Assembly: GCA_009777175.1 (NCBI GenBank)
Contig: WRMI01000029.1
Coordinates: 1-37,097 of the forward strand
Direction: 5' to 3'
DNA length: 37,097 bases
DNA from: Marinilabiliaceae bacterium
GTDB lineage: Bacteria > Bacteroidota > Bacteroidia > Bacteroidales > Marinilabiliaceae
Position 1 is the stretch's first letter; the number at the start of each line of letters is the position of its first letter. The position numbers and the translations under genes were made by a program. Below the pieces are notes generated by a model that saw only the letters and a program-made list of their open reading frames with translations, searched no databases and had not been told where the DNA came from. Shown piece by piece: positions 8,063-16,354 of the stretch.

Positions 8063-8084
8063 AAATTAAGTTTTAAAAATTTCA

Positions 8085-8092
8085 CAAAAGTA
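8085..8092 (-). promoter_or_regulatory. -7 element upstream of lemA
   Basis: TACTTTTG on the minus strand fits TAnnTTTG. No clear TTG lies 19-21 bp further upstream, so only this element is supported. Confidence 0.45.
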
Positions 8093-8135
8093 GTAATTTT
8101 TTTCATTGAAATCATAAAAAAAATTTTTTTTCATT

Positions 8136-8143
8136 TATATTTG
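8136..8143 (+). promoter_or_regulatory. -7 element upstream of the radical SAM gene
   Basis: TATATTTG fits TAnnTTTG and lies about 57 nt before the ATG at 8200. The nearest TTG is about 27 bp upstream, which is too far for a typical -33 element. Confidence 0.4.
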
Positions 8144-8199
8144 CACTTTATTATAAAAAATAATTATAGTTAATCAGTTATAAATAATATTGATACGAG

Positions 8200-9453
8200 A
8201 TGGATACGTTAAAAAAAGTGGAAATATTAGCTGACGCAGCAAAATATGATGTTTCTTGTTCGTCAAGTGGGAGTAGAAGGCAAAATATACCCGGCGGAAT
8301 TGGGAACGCTGCTAAATCTGGTATTTGCCACAGTTTTACAGAAGACGGACGATGTATCTCGCTACTCAAAATTCTTTATACAAACTATTGCATTTATGAT
8401 TGCGCATATTGTATAAATAGGCGCTCTAACGATATTCCAAGAGCAAGCCTGACAGTTAAAGAAGTGGTCGACCTTACAATAAATTTTTATAGAAGAAATT
8501 ATATCGAAGGGTTGTTTTTAAGTTCGGGTGTAATACGGAGCGCCGACTATACAATGGAACAAATGTCAAACATTGCAAAAGATTTAAGATTATTACATAA
8601 ATTCAACGGATATATTCACCTTAAGGCAATACCCGGTGCAAATAACGACTTAATAAGGGAAGCAGGGCTTTATGCCGACCGATTATCCGTTAATATTGAA
8701 ATTCCATCTGAAACTAACCTAAAAATTCTTGCACCCGAAAAAGATTACAAAAGTGTTATTCAGCCAATGAATCTAATTAAAACAGGCATCGAAGAAAATA
8801 GGGAGGAACGGCGCAAAATGCGACACGCTCCACTCTTTACCCCCGCAGGACAAAGTACTCAATTAATTATTGGCGCAACTCCCGATTCTGATAAACAAAT
8901 TTTGAACCTTTCATCATACTTATATATAAAAAATCAACTTAAAAGAGTTTACTATTCGGGCTATAATCCTACTAATTTGTATGACAATAGGTTACCTGCC
9001 ATTTCGGCACCTCCTTTGAAACGAGAAAATCGTTTATATCAATCAGATTGGTTGCTCCGTTTTTATGAATTTACTGTTGACGAAATAGTGAACGACAATC
9101 ATCCTAATTTAGATTTAGAATTAGACCCAAAATTGAGTTATGCGTTGCGAAATCCGCATCTTTTCCCCGTTGACGTTAATAAAGCCGATTATCATTTACT
9201 TTTACGCATTCCCGGTGTTGGTGTCAAATCTGCAAAGATGATTTTAATGGCACGCCGTTTCAACAAGCTTAATTCAGAAAATCTGAAAAAAATGGGCATA
9301 GTTATGAAACGGGCAAAATATTTTTTAACATGCGGCGAACTGAATTCAAAATCTGTCCAAGATTTTAACCCCGAAATTATGCGTATGATACTGACAACAA
9401 AGAATCCTCCGAAAGCTATTCCTAATGCAATTCAAATGAAACTTGATTTTTAG
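8200..9453 (+). CDS. Putative DNA modification/repair radical SAM protein (TIGR03916-like)
   Basis: The 417-residue protein has the radical SAM cluster motif CX3CX2C at C64, C68 and C71 (NYCIYDCAYC). Further conserved-looking cysteines lie ahead of it (C20, C43, C52). It ends with a helix-hairpin-helix segment at about 333-350 (LLRIPGVGVKSAKMI), typical of non-specific DNA binding. This arrangement matches the family described as a putative DNA modification/repair radical SAM protein that co-occurs with a uracil-DNA-glycosylase-linked partner. The substrate is unknown. The expected partner (TIGR03915-like) is the next gene, here in convergent orientation, with a long palindrome between them. 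Action on DNA is inferred from the HhH domain and the partner. Confidence 0.9.
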   Translation: MDTLKKVEILADAAKYDVSCSSSGSRRQNIPGGIGNAAKSGICHSFTEDGRCISLLKILYTNYCIYDCAYCINRRSNDIPRASLTVKEVVDLTINFYRRNYIEGLFLSSGVIRSADYTMEQMSNIAKDLRLLHKFNGYIHLKAIPGANNDLIREAGLYADRLSVNIEIPSETNLKILAPEKDYKSVIQPMNLIKTGIEENREERRKMRHAPLFTPAGQSTQLIIGATPDSDKQILNLSSYLYIKNQLKRVYYSGYNPTNLYDNRLPAISAPPLKRENRLYQSDWLLRFYEFTVDEIVNDNHPNLDLELDPKLSYALRNPHLFPVDVNKADYHLLLRIPGVGVKSAKMILMARRFNKLNSENLKKMGIVMKRAKYFLTCGELNSKSVQDFNPEIMRMILTTKNPPKAIPNAIQMKLDF

Positions 9454-9460
9454 CAGGGAT

Positions 9461-9512
9461 GCCGAGACGCACGTCCGTGCGCCCGTACAGACGCACGGAC
9501 GTGCGTCTCGGC
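9461..9512. repeat. GC-rich perfect palindrome with 21-bp arms
   Basis: The arms 9461-9481 and 9492-9512 are exact reverse complements around a 10-nt loop. Each arm contains a nested palindrome (CGCACG-TC-CGTGCG). It is far more GC-rich than its surroundings and lies between two convergent genes, 8 bp after the first stop and 20 bp before the second. It could serve as a bidirectional terminator, but no T run follows directly, and it looks like a REP-type mobile palindrome. Confidence 0.9.
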
Positions 9513-9531
9513 GATAATAATACTTTAACTC

Positions 9532-10296
9532 TCACATCTTTTCTGTTAAATATTTCCAAAACCTTTTAGGCATAAAATTTAATTGTTGTTTAAGGTTTTT
9601 TCGTTCTGCAATTGCAATTTTTTTGAAATATGCGCGCCAAATTTCTTGCCATCTATCTTCGTCAAGGTGACTAATATCTGCAAGTAGTTTCCCCGTTTTT
9701 TCGTTAAAAGCGGGGTCATTGATTTCTACTTGTTCGATTTTTTTTGTATCATAATAAAAGCCGTAGTTTCTCAATGTATCATAAATGAGCCATTTTTGGT
9801 CTGTAAATCGAGATTTAAAGTGTGATAATGTAAGGGACAATACGTCGTATTTAGGGGCATAAGGTGCAAAAAAAGTTCCGTCAGCTGCCTGCTCAAAGCG
9901 CAAAAACATCAATACTCGGTGAGATTCTTTGGATACTGTTCGACAAAGTTGATGTACCTTTAAAACGTCTGGATTTGTGAAATCACCCATTATACTTCTT
10001 TTGAGAGCAAAAAGATGCTGAATATATCGTAAAAGTGTCATTTCAATATCTTTCTCGCATGATAAAAAAGTTAAATACACCTGTTTACCTGTTTTTGCAC
10101 CACCCGTTTTTATAATTCCATTCCACACACGTTCCGACTTTTTTAAGTCTGTTTCTACTTTATATTTTTCTGAAAAAAGTAGTGTGGAATCGTCCAAACG
10201 CAAAATTGCTTCGGGCTGTTCTTTGCGGCTGTAAACATCAAAAACAGCAGTAAGAAATCCCTGAAAAGTACCATCATATCTGTATTCAATTGCCAT
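9532..10296 (-). CDS. Putative DNA metabolism protein, partner of the radical SAM protein (TIGR03915-like)
   Basis: The 254-residue protein resembles the TIGR03915 / DUF4130 family. Landmarks are the opening YRYDGTFQGFLTAVFDVY, a charged central region, the HQLCRTVSKESHRVLMFLRFE motif near 115-140, PKYDVLSLTLSHFKSRFTDQKWLIYDT, and a C-terminal MPKRFWKYLTEK stretch. In other bacteria it is encoded beside the TIGR03916 radical SAM gene and is sometimes fused to a family-4 uracil-DNA glycosylase. This copy has no glycosylase domain. No catalytic role is known; a role in DNA base modification or repair is inferred from the partnership. A heptamer array lies directly upstream. Confidence 0.88.
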   Translation of the reverse strand: MAIEYRYDGTFQGFLTAVFDVYSRKEQPEAILRLDDSTLLFSEKYKVETDLKKSERVWNGIIKTGGAKTGKQVYLTFLSCEKDIEMTLLRYIQHLFALKRSIMGDFTNPDVLKVHQLCRTVSKESHRVLMFLRFEQAADGTFFAPYAPKYDVLSLTLSHFKSRFTDQKWLIYDTLRNYGFYYDTKKIEQVEINDPAFNEKTGKLLADISHLDEDRWQEIWRAYFKKIAIAERKNLKQQLNFMPKRFWKYLTEKM

Positions 10297-10306
10297 CTCT
10301 TTTTTT

Positions 10307-10430
10307 AGTTATCAGTAGTTAGTAGTTAGTAGTCAGTAGTTAGTAGTTAGTAGTAAGTAGTTAGTAGTTAGTAGTTAGTAGTCAGTAGTTTTATAGTCTT
10401 ATGGTTTTATAGTCTTATAGTTTTATAGTC
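10307..10430. repeat. Heptamer array (AGTAGTT type)
   Basis: About eleven 7-bp units (AGTAGTT, AGTAGTC, AGTAGTA) run from 10 bp upstream of the 10296 start codon to about 10390. They pass into a looser tract of TTATAGTC-like words up to about 10430. It separates two minus-strand genes. Confidence 0.88.
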
Positions 10431-10465
10431 ACATGCCTTGTGGCTACAATTCTTATATCTGAAAT

Positions 10466-11122
10466 CTAATATCTAAACTCAGCTTCTTTAAAAGCTTTTT
10501 CACGCAACAAACAGCTATCGCATTTTCCGCACGGTACATCTCCGCCTTTGTAGCAACTCCACGTATGTTCTATCGGTACGCCAAGTTCCAAGGCAAGCAA
10601 AATTTCTTCGGTTTTTGTTTTATCGATAAATGGCGCTTGAATAGTTATTGGACTTTTTTTTGTAACACACGATTCAGTTCCTTTATTAATAGCATTTTGC
10701 ATTGCGTCAATAAATTCTTTTCGGCAATCAACATATCCAGAATAATCAACTTCGCTAACTCCAATAAAAATATCTGAAGCACCTATTGTTTCAGCAAAAG
10801 AGGCAGCAATTGACAAAAAAATCATATTCCTTGCAGGAACATAAGTTGAAGGAGCCTCGTTGCGTTTTAAATTTCCATTTTCTATTTCCTTTGATATATC
10901 GGTAAGTGAGGAGCCTCCCCATTGATCCAATTTCAAAGTAATTATTTGATGTAATTTAACACCCGCCAATTCAGCCAATTTTTTTGCAGATTCTAATTCT
11001 TTTAAATGTTTTTGTCCATAATCGAAAGATAACGTATAAAGTTCATATCCTTTGCTACGCGCTAACCACAAAACAACCGCAGAATCCAATCCTCCCGATA
11101 ATAAAATAACTGCTTTTTTCAT
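10466..11122 (-). CDS. queC: 7-cyano-7-deazaguanine synthase
   Basis: QueC converts 7-carboxy-7-deazaguanine to preQ0 with ATP and ammonia, a cytoplasmic step in queuosine tRNA modification. The 218-residue protein has the PP-loop SGGLDS at 9-14, the family motif TYVPARNMIFLS, the GVSEVDYSGYVDCR region, and the C-terminal zinc site C190-X7-C198-X2-C201-X2-C204. All key residues are present. queD and queE are not in the window, so the pathway genes are scattered. TACTTTTG at 11185-11192 on the minus strand is a plausible -7 box. The leader overlaps a TTAGTG...GTGGCTAA-type dispersed repeat. Confidence 0.96.
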   Translation of the reverse strand: MKKAVILLSGGLDSAVVLWLARSKGYELYTLSFDYGQKHLKELESAKKLAELAGVKLHQIITLKLDQWGGSSLTDISKEIENGNLKRNEAPSTYVPARNMIFLSIAASFAETIGASDIFIGVSEVDYSGYVDCRKEFIDAMQNAINKGTESCVTKKSPITIQAPFIDKTKTEEILLALELGVPIEHTWSCYKGGDVPCGKCDSCLLREKAFKEAEFRY

Positions 11123-11818
11123 TTTTTTATTTTTTTAGCCACGAATTACATTAATTTACACTAATTTTTTTTATAATCATTTTGCAAAAGTAGATGAATT
11201 TTTTGAAAAATAAAATTAAAAATGTCTTTTCATTTAGACTTTTTTATTCCTAAAAAAATGGATTTTTACACACAGATGACACAGAATATCTTTGAAAAAA
11301 TAACCACAAACCACTAATTCTTTGTGTTCCTTTGTGGTTAGATTTGTTTACCACGAAGTCACACAAAGTTTTTTTCAAAGTCGCACGAAGGTTGTTTGTT
11401 TTTGTATAAATTTTGAAATTATTTTTCCGTTTGTGTATAATTGACATTAGTTAATAGTAGAGAATTCGCAACGAATGGAAAGAACTCTACACTCGGAAAT
11501 ACGAATATCTTGATGGGCTTTGCACGGATAAAGTATTCATTTTGATAAATCCAATGTAAGATACATAAAAACCAAAACGATTTTCTTTGGAAAATATGTA
11601 ATTTTTAGTTTTCAGTATTCAGTGAAAGAGTGAATAAGTGAATAAGAAGAGTTTAGAAATTAGAATTACCTAATTTATTTAACAAAACAACCTTAGTAGA
11701 AAAATGAGTAAATAACTAACGAATTACACCATTTGTTTATATATCACACAGAGGACAAAGATTTGACAGATTTTCACAGATTTTCACAAATTTTTTTCAA
11801 TAAATATCACGAATTATT
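11123..11818. other. Intergenic region between divergent queC and the sensor kinase
   Basis: No gene is supported. The region holds a queC -7 box candidate (11185-11192), an inverted repeat TAACCACAAA/TTTGTGGTTA (11301-11310 with 11331-11340) containing a variant of the dispersed word of 5889, some octamer units near 11620-11650 and several degenerate TTCACAGA words near 11770. The open frame at 11250-11447 (minus) is built from these repeats. Confidence 0.5.
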
Positions 11819-11849
11819 TTGGAAATCTTATAATTTTAATATACTTTTG
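11819..11849 (+). promoter_or_regulatory. Promoter of the propeller sensor kinase
   Basis: TTG (11819-11821), a 20-bp spacer and TACTTTTG (11842-11849) match the Bacteroidota consensus. The next gene starts at 12106, so the transcript would have a leader of about 250 nt made almost entirely of tandem heptamers. Confidence 0.6.
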
Positions 11850-11857
11850 CATTTAGT

Positions 11858-12102
11858 AAGTAGTGAGTAGTGAGTAGTGAGTAGTGAGTAGTGAGTAGTG
11901 AGTAGCGAGTAGTCAGTGAGATACTAAATACTAAATACTAAATACTGAATACTGAATACTGAATACTCAATACTCAAAACTGATAACTGAAAACTGAATA
12001 CTCAATACTGAATACTGAATACTCAATACTGAATACTGAATACTGAATACTCAATACTGATAACTGAATACTGATAACTGAATACTGATAACTGAATACT
12101 AT
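11858..12102. repeat. Long heptamer array with an orientation switch
   Basis: The first part (to about 11918) consists of AGTAGTG/AGTGAGT units. The rest (about 11919-12102) consists of ACTAAAT, ACTGAAT, ACTCAAT and ACTGATA units, that is the same AGT-anchored family read on the opposite strand. The array runs to within 4 bp of the kinase ATG. It is the longest array in the window. Confidence 0.9.
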
Positions 12103-12105
12103 AAT

Positions 12106-15102
12106 ATGAAAAAACACATTTTTGTATCTATATTGTTGTTTACGAGTAGTTTATCTATAATTTCGCAAACTTCACAAACTTCGCCCGGAAAATATTATCT
12201 ATTTAAAAATTATACTACCCAAAATGGACTGTTAAATAATGACATTTATGCCATGAAGCAGGATAAATATGGATATATATGGATAGGTTCAATTCTGGGA
12301 GTTACTCGTTTTGACGGTAAAACTTTCTATCACAAGGCAATAGATGAGATATACGACAATCCTACATTAGTAACTCATTTTGCAACAACGCAGGATGGAA
12401 ATATTATTGCGGCAAGTTATATGCAGGGAATATTTGTTCAGCAGGACGACGGGCAGTTTAAGCAGTTTTTAGAAGGAGATGCAGTTGCAGTTGGAAAAAA
12501 TATTTTCAAAGTAGTAAAAACTTTTTCCGATAACAGTATTTTGGCTTGTACAGGACGTTCTCTTTTTCTTATCAAAGATGGTGTGATGAGTCAAATTTAT
12601 GATTATGGGAACACAATGAGTATATTTAATTCATTGGGAATTGATAAAGAAAACCGTATATGGTTTGGTGGGCGTTTTGGAGTAGGATTTATGCAAATTA
12701 GTGATACAGGATACGAACCGTTCTTTTTCCCCGAACTAAAAGATAAATTGGTTGATACGATTCTTTTAGATGACGATGGAACGCTACATATAGCAACTGT
12801 ACAGGGATATTTTAGGATAAAATGGAACCAACCAGCACGATTAGATACCGACTATATCATCGAACAGCCCTTCCAACAGTTGAAAGATATTTATATCAGT
12901 CAGATGATGTTAGATAAAGATAAAAATCTTTGGATACCAACAGATTCTTATGGGGTTTTCAGAACAAAAGGAGATTCTATCACATTACATCTTACACAAG
13001 AAAATGGATTAATTTCATCGTCTGTAACCCGAATGATGCAAGACAAAGAAGGCAATTATTGGTTTGGAACCATCAACGGAATTAGTATGATTAAGGATTT
13101 TGATAATTTCGCTATTGCTAATAATGGCATTCTGTTTAAAGATGCTTCAAATATAACCGCAGATGAGTTTCATCGATTGTGGATATACTCGCGAAGTGCT
13201 ATCTATCTATATCATAACGATAAATTGATTCCTGTTAGTTTGAGTGGCAGTCCAATAGAAGTAGTCGGCATAAGGTCTTTAGAAATCATTAATAATGACT
13301 TGTTAATATCCAATGATTTAGGACTATACAAGATGCCCATTTCAAAATCATTACCTGATATGCGAAAATTAGAAAAAGTTGCCGATTATCAAACGCATCG
13401 TGTGGTGGGACTTTTACACGCTCTGACAGCAGATAGTGAAGGCGTGTGGATTTGCTCCGTGAATAAATTGTGTAATTACAACAACGGTCAATTTCAACCA
13501 ATCACGTTTAATCATCCCGATTCGGTATCGTTAAGTCCTCGGCGAATAATTCGTGACAAATATGGCTACTATTGGTGTGGAGACTACGCAAATGGGCTTT
13601 ATCGCGGTGTTATATCCCGAAACGAAAAAAACAAAATTCTATTCGATGTCAAAACGGTTTACAAATCACTTATTGCCGATACCACTTTTGTTACAGCGAC
13701 AATTCGAGATATGTCGTTCGACAAAGAGGGAAATCTCTGGTTTTCATCACTATACACGGGTGTTTATAAACTCGCAATTAACTGTAATGGAGTGGTTTCC
13801 TACAAGTTATATTCAACGGCAGACGGTCTTTTGTCCAATAATGTTTATGGTATTGACTTTGATGATAACGGAAACGTATGGTTTTTAACGCAAAGAGGAA
13901 TTAGTATTCTAAGAACCGACAGTTCTGGCGTTGAGTCAATTGACAAGTTTGATGTGAATCCAAGAATGGAGGGCATTTCATCTTCACCTTTGCAAATAGG
14001 CGACAGATTATACCTTTTAACCGAAGAAGGTATTTTTGTTACACAAGCGCAATACTATCAAGAAAAGGAGGAATTTGCGCCAAAAGTAATAATTACTAAT
14101 TTATTGATAAATGGCGTTGTCAATTCTGAAATTTCAGCAAATACAAATAATCTCACTCTTGCCTTTGGACAAAATAATATCACCATTGAATATGCCGCTA
14201 TTATATTCAATAATGCCGACAACGTCAGATACCAATACAAATTGGAAAATGCCGACCATGATTGGAGCGTTTTGTCAGAAAGAGTTTACGTTGAGTTTGC
14301 TACATTACGCCCCGGACGATATACTTTTAAAGTGCGAGCAGCAATGGTTGGAGCCGAAACGTTTATCGGAGAAGAGACATCGTTTTCATTTCGTATCCGC
14401 CCTGCCTATTATCAAACAATTTGGTTTTATTCGCTTATCGCAATTGCAATAGTATCTTTGTTATACGCTCTCCATAAATTCCGTTTACGTCAAATATTAA
14501 AAATGGAACGTATGCGAACTCGTATTGCCTCCGACTTGCACGATGATATTGGCTCAACACTGAGTAGCATTAATTTAATCAGCGAAATTGCAAGTCAACA
14601 TGCTCAAGAATCGGCATTGGCAAAAGCCTTGAGCAAAATAGGTACCGATTCAAAAGTTGTTCTCAGTTCTATGGACGATATAATATGGTCGGTAAACCCA
14701 AAGAACGATTCACTATCGAGTTTGTTGGTGCGATTGCGTGAATATGCTATTCCATTGTGTGAATCGAAAAATATTGCCTTAAACATGCAAGCCGAAGATT
14801 CTATTCATTCCATAAAATTGGAGATGGACCAACGGCGCAATATTTTCCTAATAGTCAAAGAATCAATTAATAATGCAGTCAAACATTCGGGTTGCAAAAA
14901 TCTTACTATTGATTTTTCAAAAACTCACGACTTAGAAATTTTAATACAAGATGATGGCTGCGGTTTTGACCCCACATCGCCATCCTCACGCAACGGAATA
15001 GTAAACATAAAGCGGCGCGCCGAACAAATTGGCAGCGAATTAATTATTAATTCCGAAAAAGAAAAAGGAACTATTATCAGGCTGAGAATTAAAATAATAT
15101 AG
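12106..15102 (+). CDS. Propeller-type sensor histidine kinase (no receiver domain)
   Basis: The 998-residue protein has a signal peptide (first about 20 residues). A large periplasmic sensor follows with two-component-regulator propeller blades, for example DKYGYIWIGSILGVTRFD, DKEGNYWFGTINGIS and DKEGNLWFSS, and a Y_Y_Y domain at about 655-755. One membrane helix lies near 772-792 (IWFYSLIAIAIVSLLYALH). The cytoplasmic end is a NarX/LytS-like kinase with HisKA_3 (DLHDDIGSTLSSI, phospho-acceptor H812), an N box (ESINNAVKHSG) and a G box (DDGCGF). In this phylum such sensors often detect polysaccharide breakdown products and are fused to a receiver and AraC domain (hybrid systems); this one stops after the ATPase domain, and no response regulator is nearby. 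The ligand is unknown. Confidence 0.93.
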   Translation: MKKHIFVSILLFTSSLSIISQTSQTSPGKYYLFKNYTTQNGLLNNDIYAMKQDKYGYIWIGSILGVTRFDGKTFYHKAIDEIYDNPTLVTHFATTQDGNIIAASYMQGIFVQQDDGQFKQFLEGDAVAVGKNIFKVVKTFSDNSILACTGRSLFLIKDGVMSQIYDYGNTMSIFNSLGIDKENRIWFGGRFGVGFMQISDTGYEPFFFPELKDKLVDTILLDDDGTLHIATVQGYFRIKWNQPARLDTDYIIEQPFQQLKDIYISQMMLDKDKNLWIPTDSYGVFRTKGDSITLHLTQENGLISSSVTRMMQDKEGNYWFGTINGISMIKDFDNFAIANNGILFKDASNITADEFHRLWIYSRSAIYLYHNDKLIPVSLSGSPIEVVGIRSLEIINNDLLISNDLGLYKMPISKSLPDMRKLEKVADYQTHRVVGLLHALTADSEGVWICSVNKLCNYNNGQFQPITFNHPDSVSLSPRRIIRDKYGYYWCGDYANGLYRGVISRNEKNKILFDVKTVYKSLIADTTFVTATIRDMSFDKEGNLWFSSLYTGVYKLAINCNGVVSYKLYSTADGLLSNNVYGIDFDDNGNVWFLTQRGISILRTDSSGVESIDKFDVNPRMEGISSSPLQIGDRLYLLTEEGIFVTQAQYYQEKEEFAPKVIITNLLINGVVNSEISANTNNLTLAFGQNNITIEYAAIIFNNADNVRYQYKLENADHDWSVLSERVYVEFATLRPGRYTFKVRAAMVGAETFIGEETSFSFRIRPAYYQTIWFYSLIAIAIVSLLYALHKFRLRQILKMERMRTRIASDLHDDIGSTLSSINLISEIASQHAQESALAKALSKIGTDSKVVLSSMDDIIWSVNPKNDSLSSLLVRLREYAIPLCESKNIALNMQAEDSIHSIKLEMDQRRNIFLIVKESINNAVKHSGCKNLTIDFSKTHDLEILIQDDGCGFDPTSPSSRNGIVNIKRRAEQIGSELIINSEKEKGTIIRLRIKII

Positions 15103-15190
15103 TGAGCAGAGACCTACGGCTGTCCATCTGTACGATACCTAATAAAATCGAAAATGACCATATTTTATACCTTTTTGGTATATAATTTCA

Positions 15191-15216
15191 GAACTCCTAA
15201 CTTGGTAGTTCTTTTT
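15191..15216 (+). terminator. Possible terminator of the sensor kinase
   Basis: GAACT and AGTTC (15191-15211) can pair, with an inner CC/GG pair and a one-base bulge, followed by TTTTT (15212-15216). The stem is weak. Confidence 0.4.
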
Positions 15217-15235
15217 CCTTATATTATCTCAAGTC

Positions 15236-15273
15236 CCCTACTGACTACTGACTACTCCCTACTCCCTACTTCT
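15236..15273. repeat. Short heptamer array overlapping the cydB stop
   Basis: On the minus strand the units are AGTAGGG, AGTAGGG, AGTAGTC, AGTAGTC, AGTAGGG. The cydB stop codon TAG (15268-15266) lies inside the first unit. Confidence 0.8.
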
Positions 15274-16354
15274 TAGTCAGTTCTCGCCAAGCATACCAAA
15301 TATATGCAATAACAAAGGGTATAGTAAGAGATACATAACTCATAACCTTTAAAGTAAAATGGCTTGAGGAGGAGTTCATAATAGTTAGTGAACTTTGCAA
15401 ATCAAAAGTTGAGGGATAATAGGCTGTATTGTTAAATCCTGCAATGATTAACAGCGAAAAAACGGTCAAAATGGTACCTGTTGCAGAAAACCATATACCT
15501 TTGTTATTGATTTTCAGAAGACTAATAATAATTCCGAAAAGAACAAGCAATACTCCTATAATGAAAAATATCAATATTAAAGGCATTTCTAATAGGTTAA
15601 GTAAATATTTGTGTTGTAACATAAAAACTTCACCCGACATTGGGTTTACTGCAAATCCACTTCTGATTAATAACCATATTACAAAAATAAGAAAAAACAG
15701 AACAAAAGGAATAGCGTTAAATAACAACTGTTTATGAATCCGTTTTTCGATATTTTCATTATTGACGGTCAATAAAAAGTATAATAATGCGAGTGTACGA
15801 GCGAGGAAAAAAACTGTCAATCCTAATGTTATATTATGAATGTTGAGTGCAAGTTCGAGTCCGTGCCATGGCGTTTCCCATTGGGACAAATTTAAGGAAT
15901 TTACTGAGAATGGAGACCCCGTAAAAAATGTTGCCACGGCAGTTCCTATAAAAATAGTTCCAATAAATCCGTTGATAAATAAGAATAATTCATACGTTTT
16001 GTCGCCGAAAAGATTGTTAGGTTTTTTATGAAATTCAAAACCGAATGCCTGAAGTACGAATGCCAAAAGAATAATCATCCATACCCAGTACGCGCCACCA
16101 AAGCTTGTACTATAAAACAACGGAAATGACGCAAAAAATGCTCCGCCAAAAGTTACTAACGTAGTAAATGTTAATCCCCATTTACTTCCTAAAACGTTGA
16201 TTAACAATGTTTTTTCATCATCAGATTTTCCTAAGGAAAACAATAAAGTTTGTCCTCCTTGTACGAACATCAGGAAAACCAAAATTGCTCCGAGTAGTGA
16301 AATTATTATCCACCAATATTGTTGAAGCGTTAAGTGTGAAAGTGTTTCAAACAT
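15266..16354 (-). CDS. cydB: Cytochrome bd oxidase subunit II
   Basis: Subunit II of the cytochrome bd quinol oxidase is an inner-membrane protein of 362 residues with about nine helices. The start overlaps the last 8 bp of cydA, so the two are translationally linked. Family landmarks are the N-terminal LQQYWWIIISLLGAILVFLMFVQGGQTL, in which the region up to the first helix lines the interface with CydA, SKWGLTFTTLVTFGGAFFASFPLFY near 53-77, and the long hydrophobic C-terminal half. The complex reduces O2 to water at high affinity and lets anaerobes and microaerophiles scavenge oxygen. The last codons and stop lie at the edge of a heptamer array. Confidence 0.96.
   Translation of the reverse strand: MFETLSHLTLQQYWWIIISLLGAILVFLMFVQGGQTLLFSLGKSDDEKTLLINVLGSKWGLTFTTLVTFGGAFFASFPLFYSTSFGGAYWVWMIILLAFVLQAFGFEFHKKPNNLFGDKTYELFLFINGFIGTIFIGTAVATFFTGSPFSVNSLNLSQWETPWHGLELALNIHNITLGLTVFFLARTLALLYFLLTVNNENIEKRIHKQLLFNAIPFVLFFLIFVIWLLIRSGFAVNPMSGEVFMLQHKYLLNLLEMPLILIFFIIGVLLVLFGIIISLLKINNKGIWFSATGTILTVFSLLIIAGFNNTAYYPSTFDLQSSLTIMNSSSSHFTLKVMSYVSLTIPFVIAYIWYAWRELTKK

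Noticed and set aside
8200-11122. A deazaguanine DNA-modification island combining the radical SAM gene and queC
   Set aside because: queC has ordinary housekeeping features, and there are no dpd-type transglycosylase or helicase genes nearby; the radical SAM protein is not QueE.
11250-11447. 65-residue open frame on the minus strand
   Set aside because: It is built from dispersed repeat words and an inverted repeat; no family features.
11858-12102. CRISPR-like array
   Set aside because: Units are 7 bp with no spacers and there are no cas genes.
13289-14786. Several 60-113 residue frames inside the propeller kinase gene
   Set aside because: Shadows of a well-supported coding sequence.
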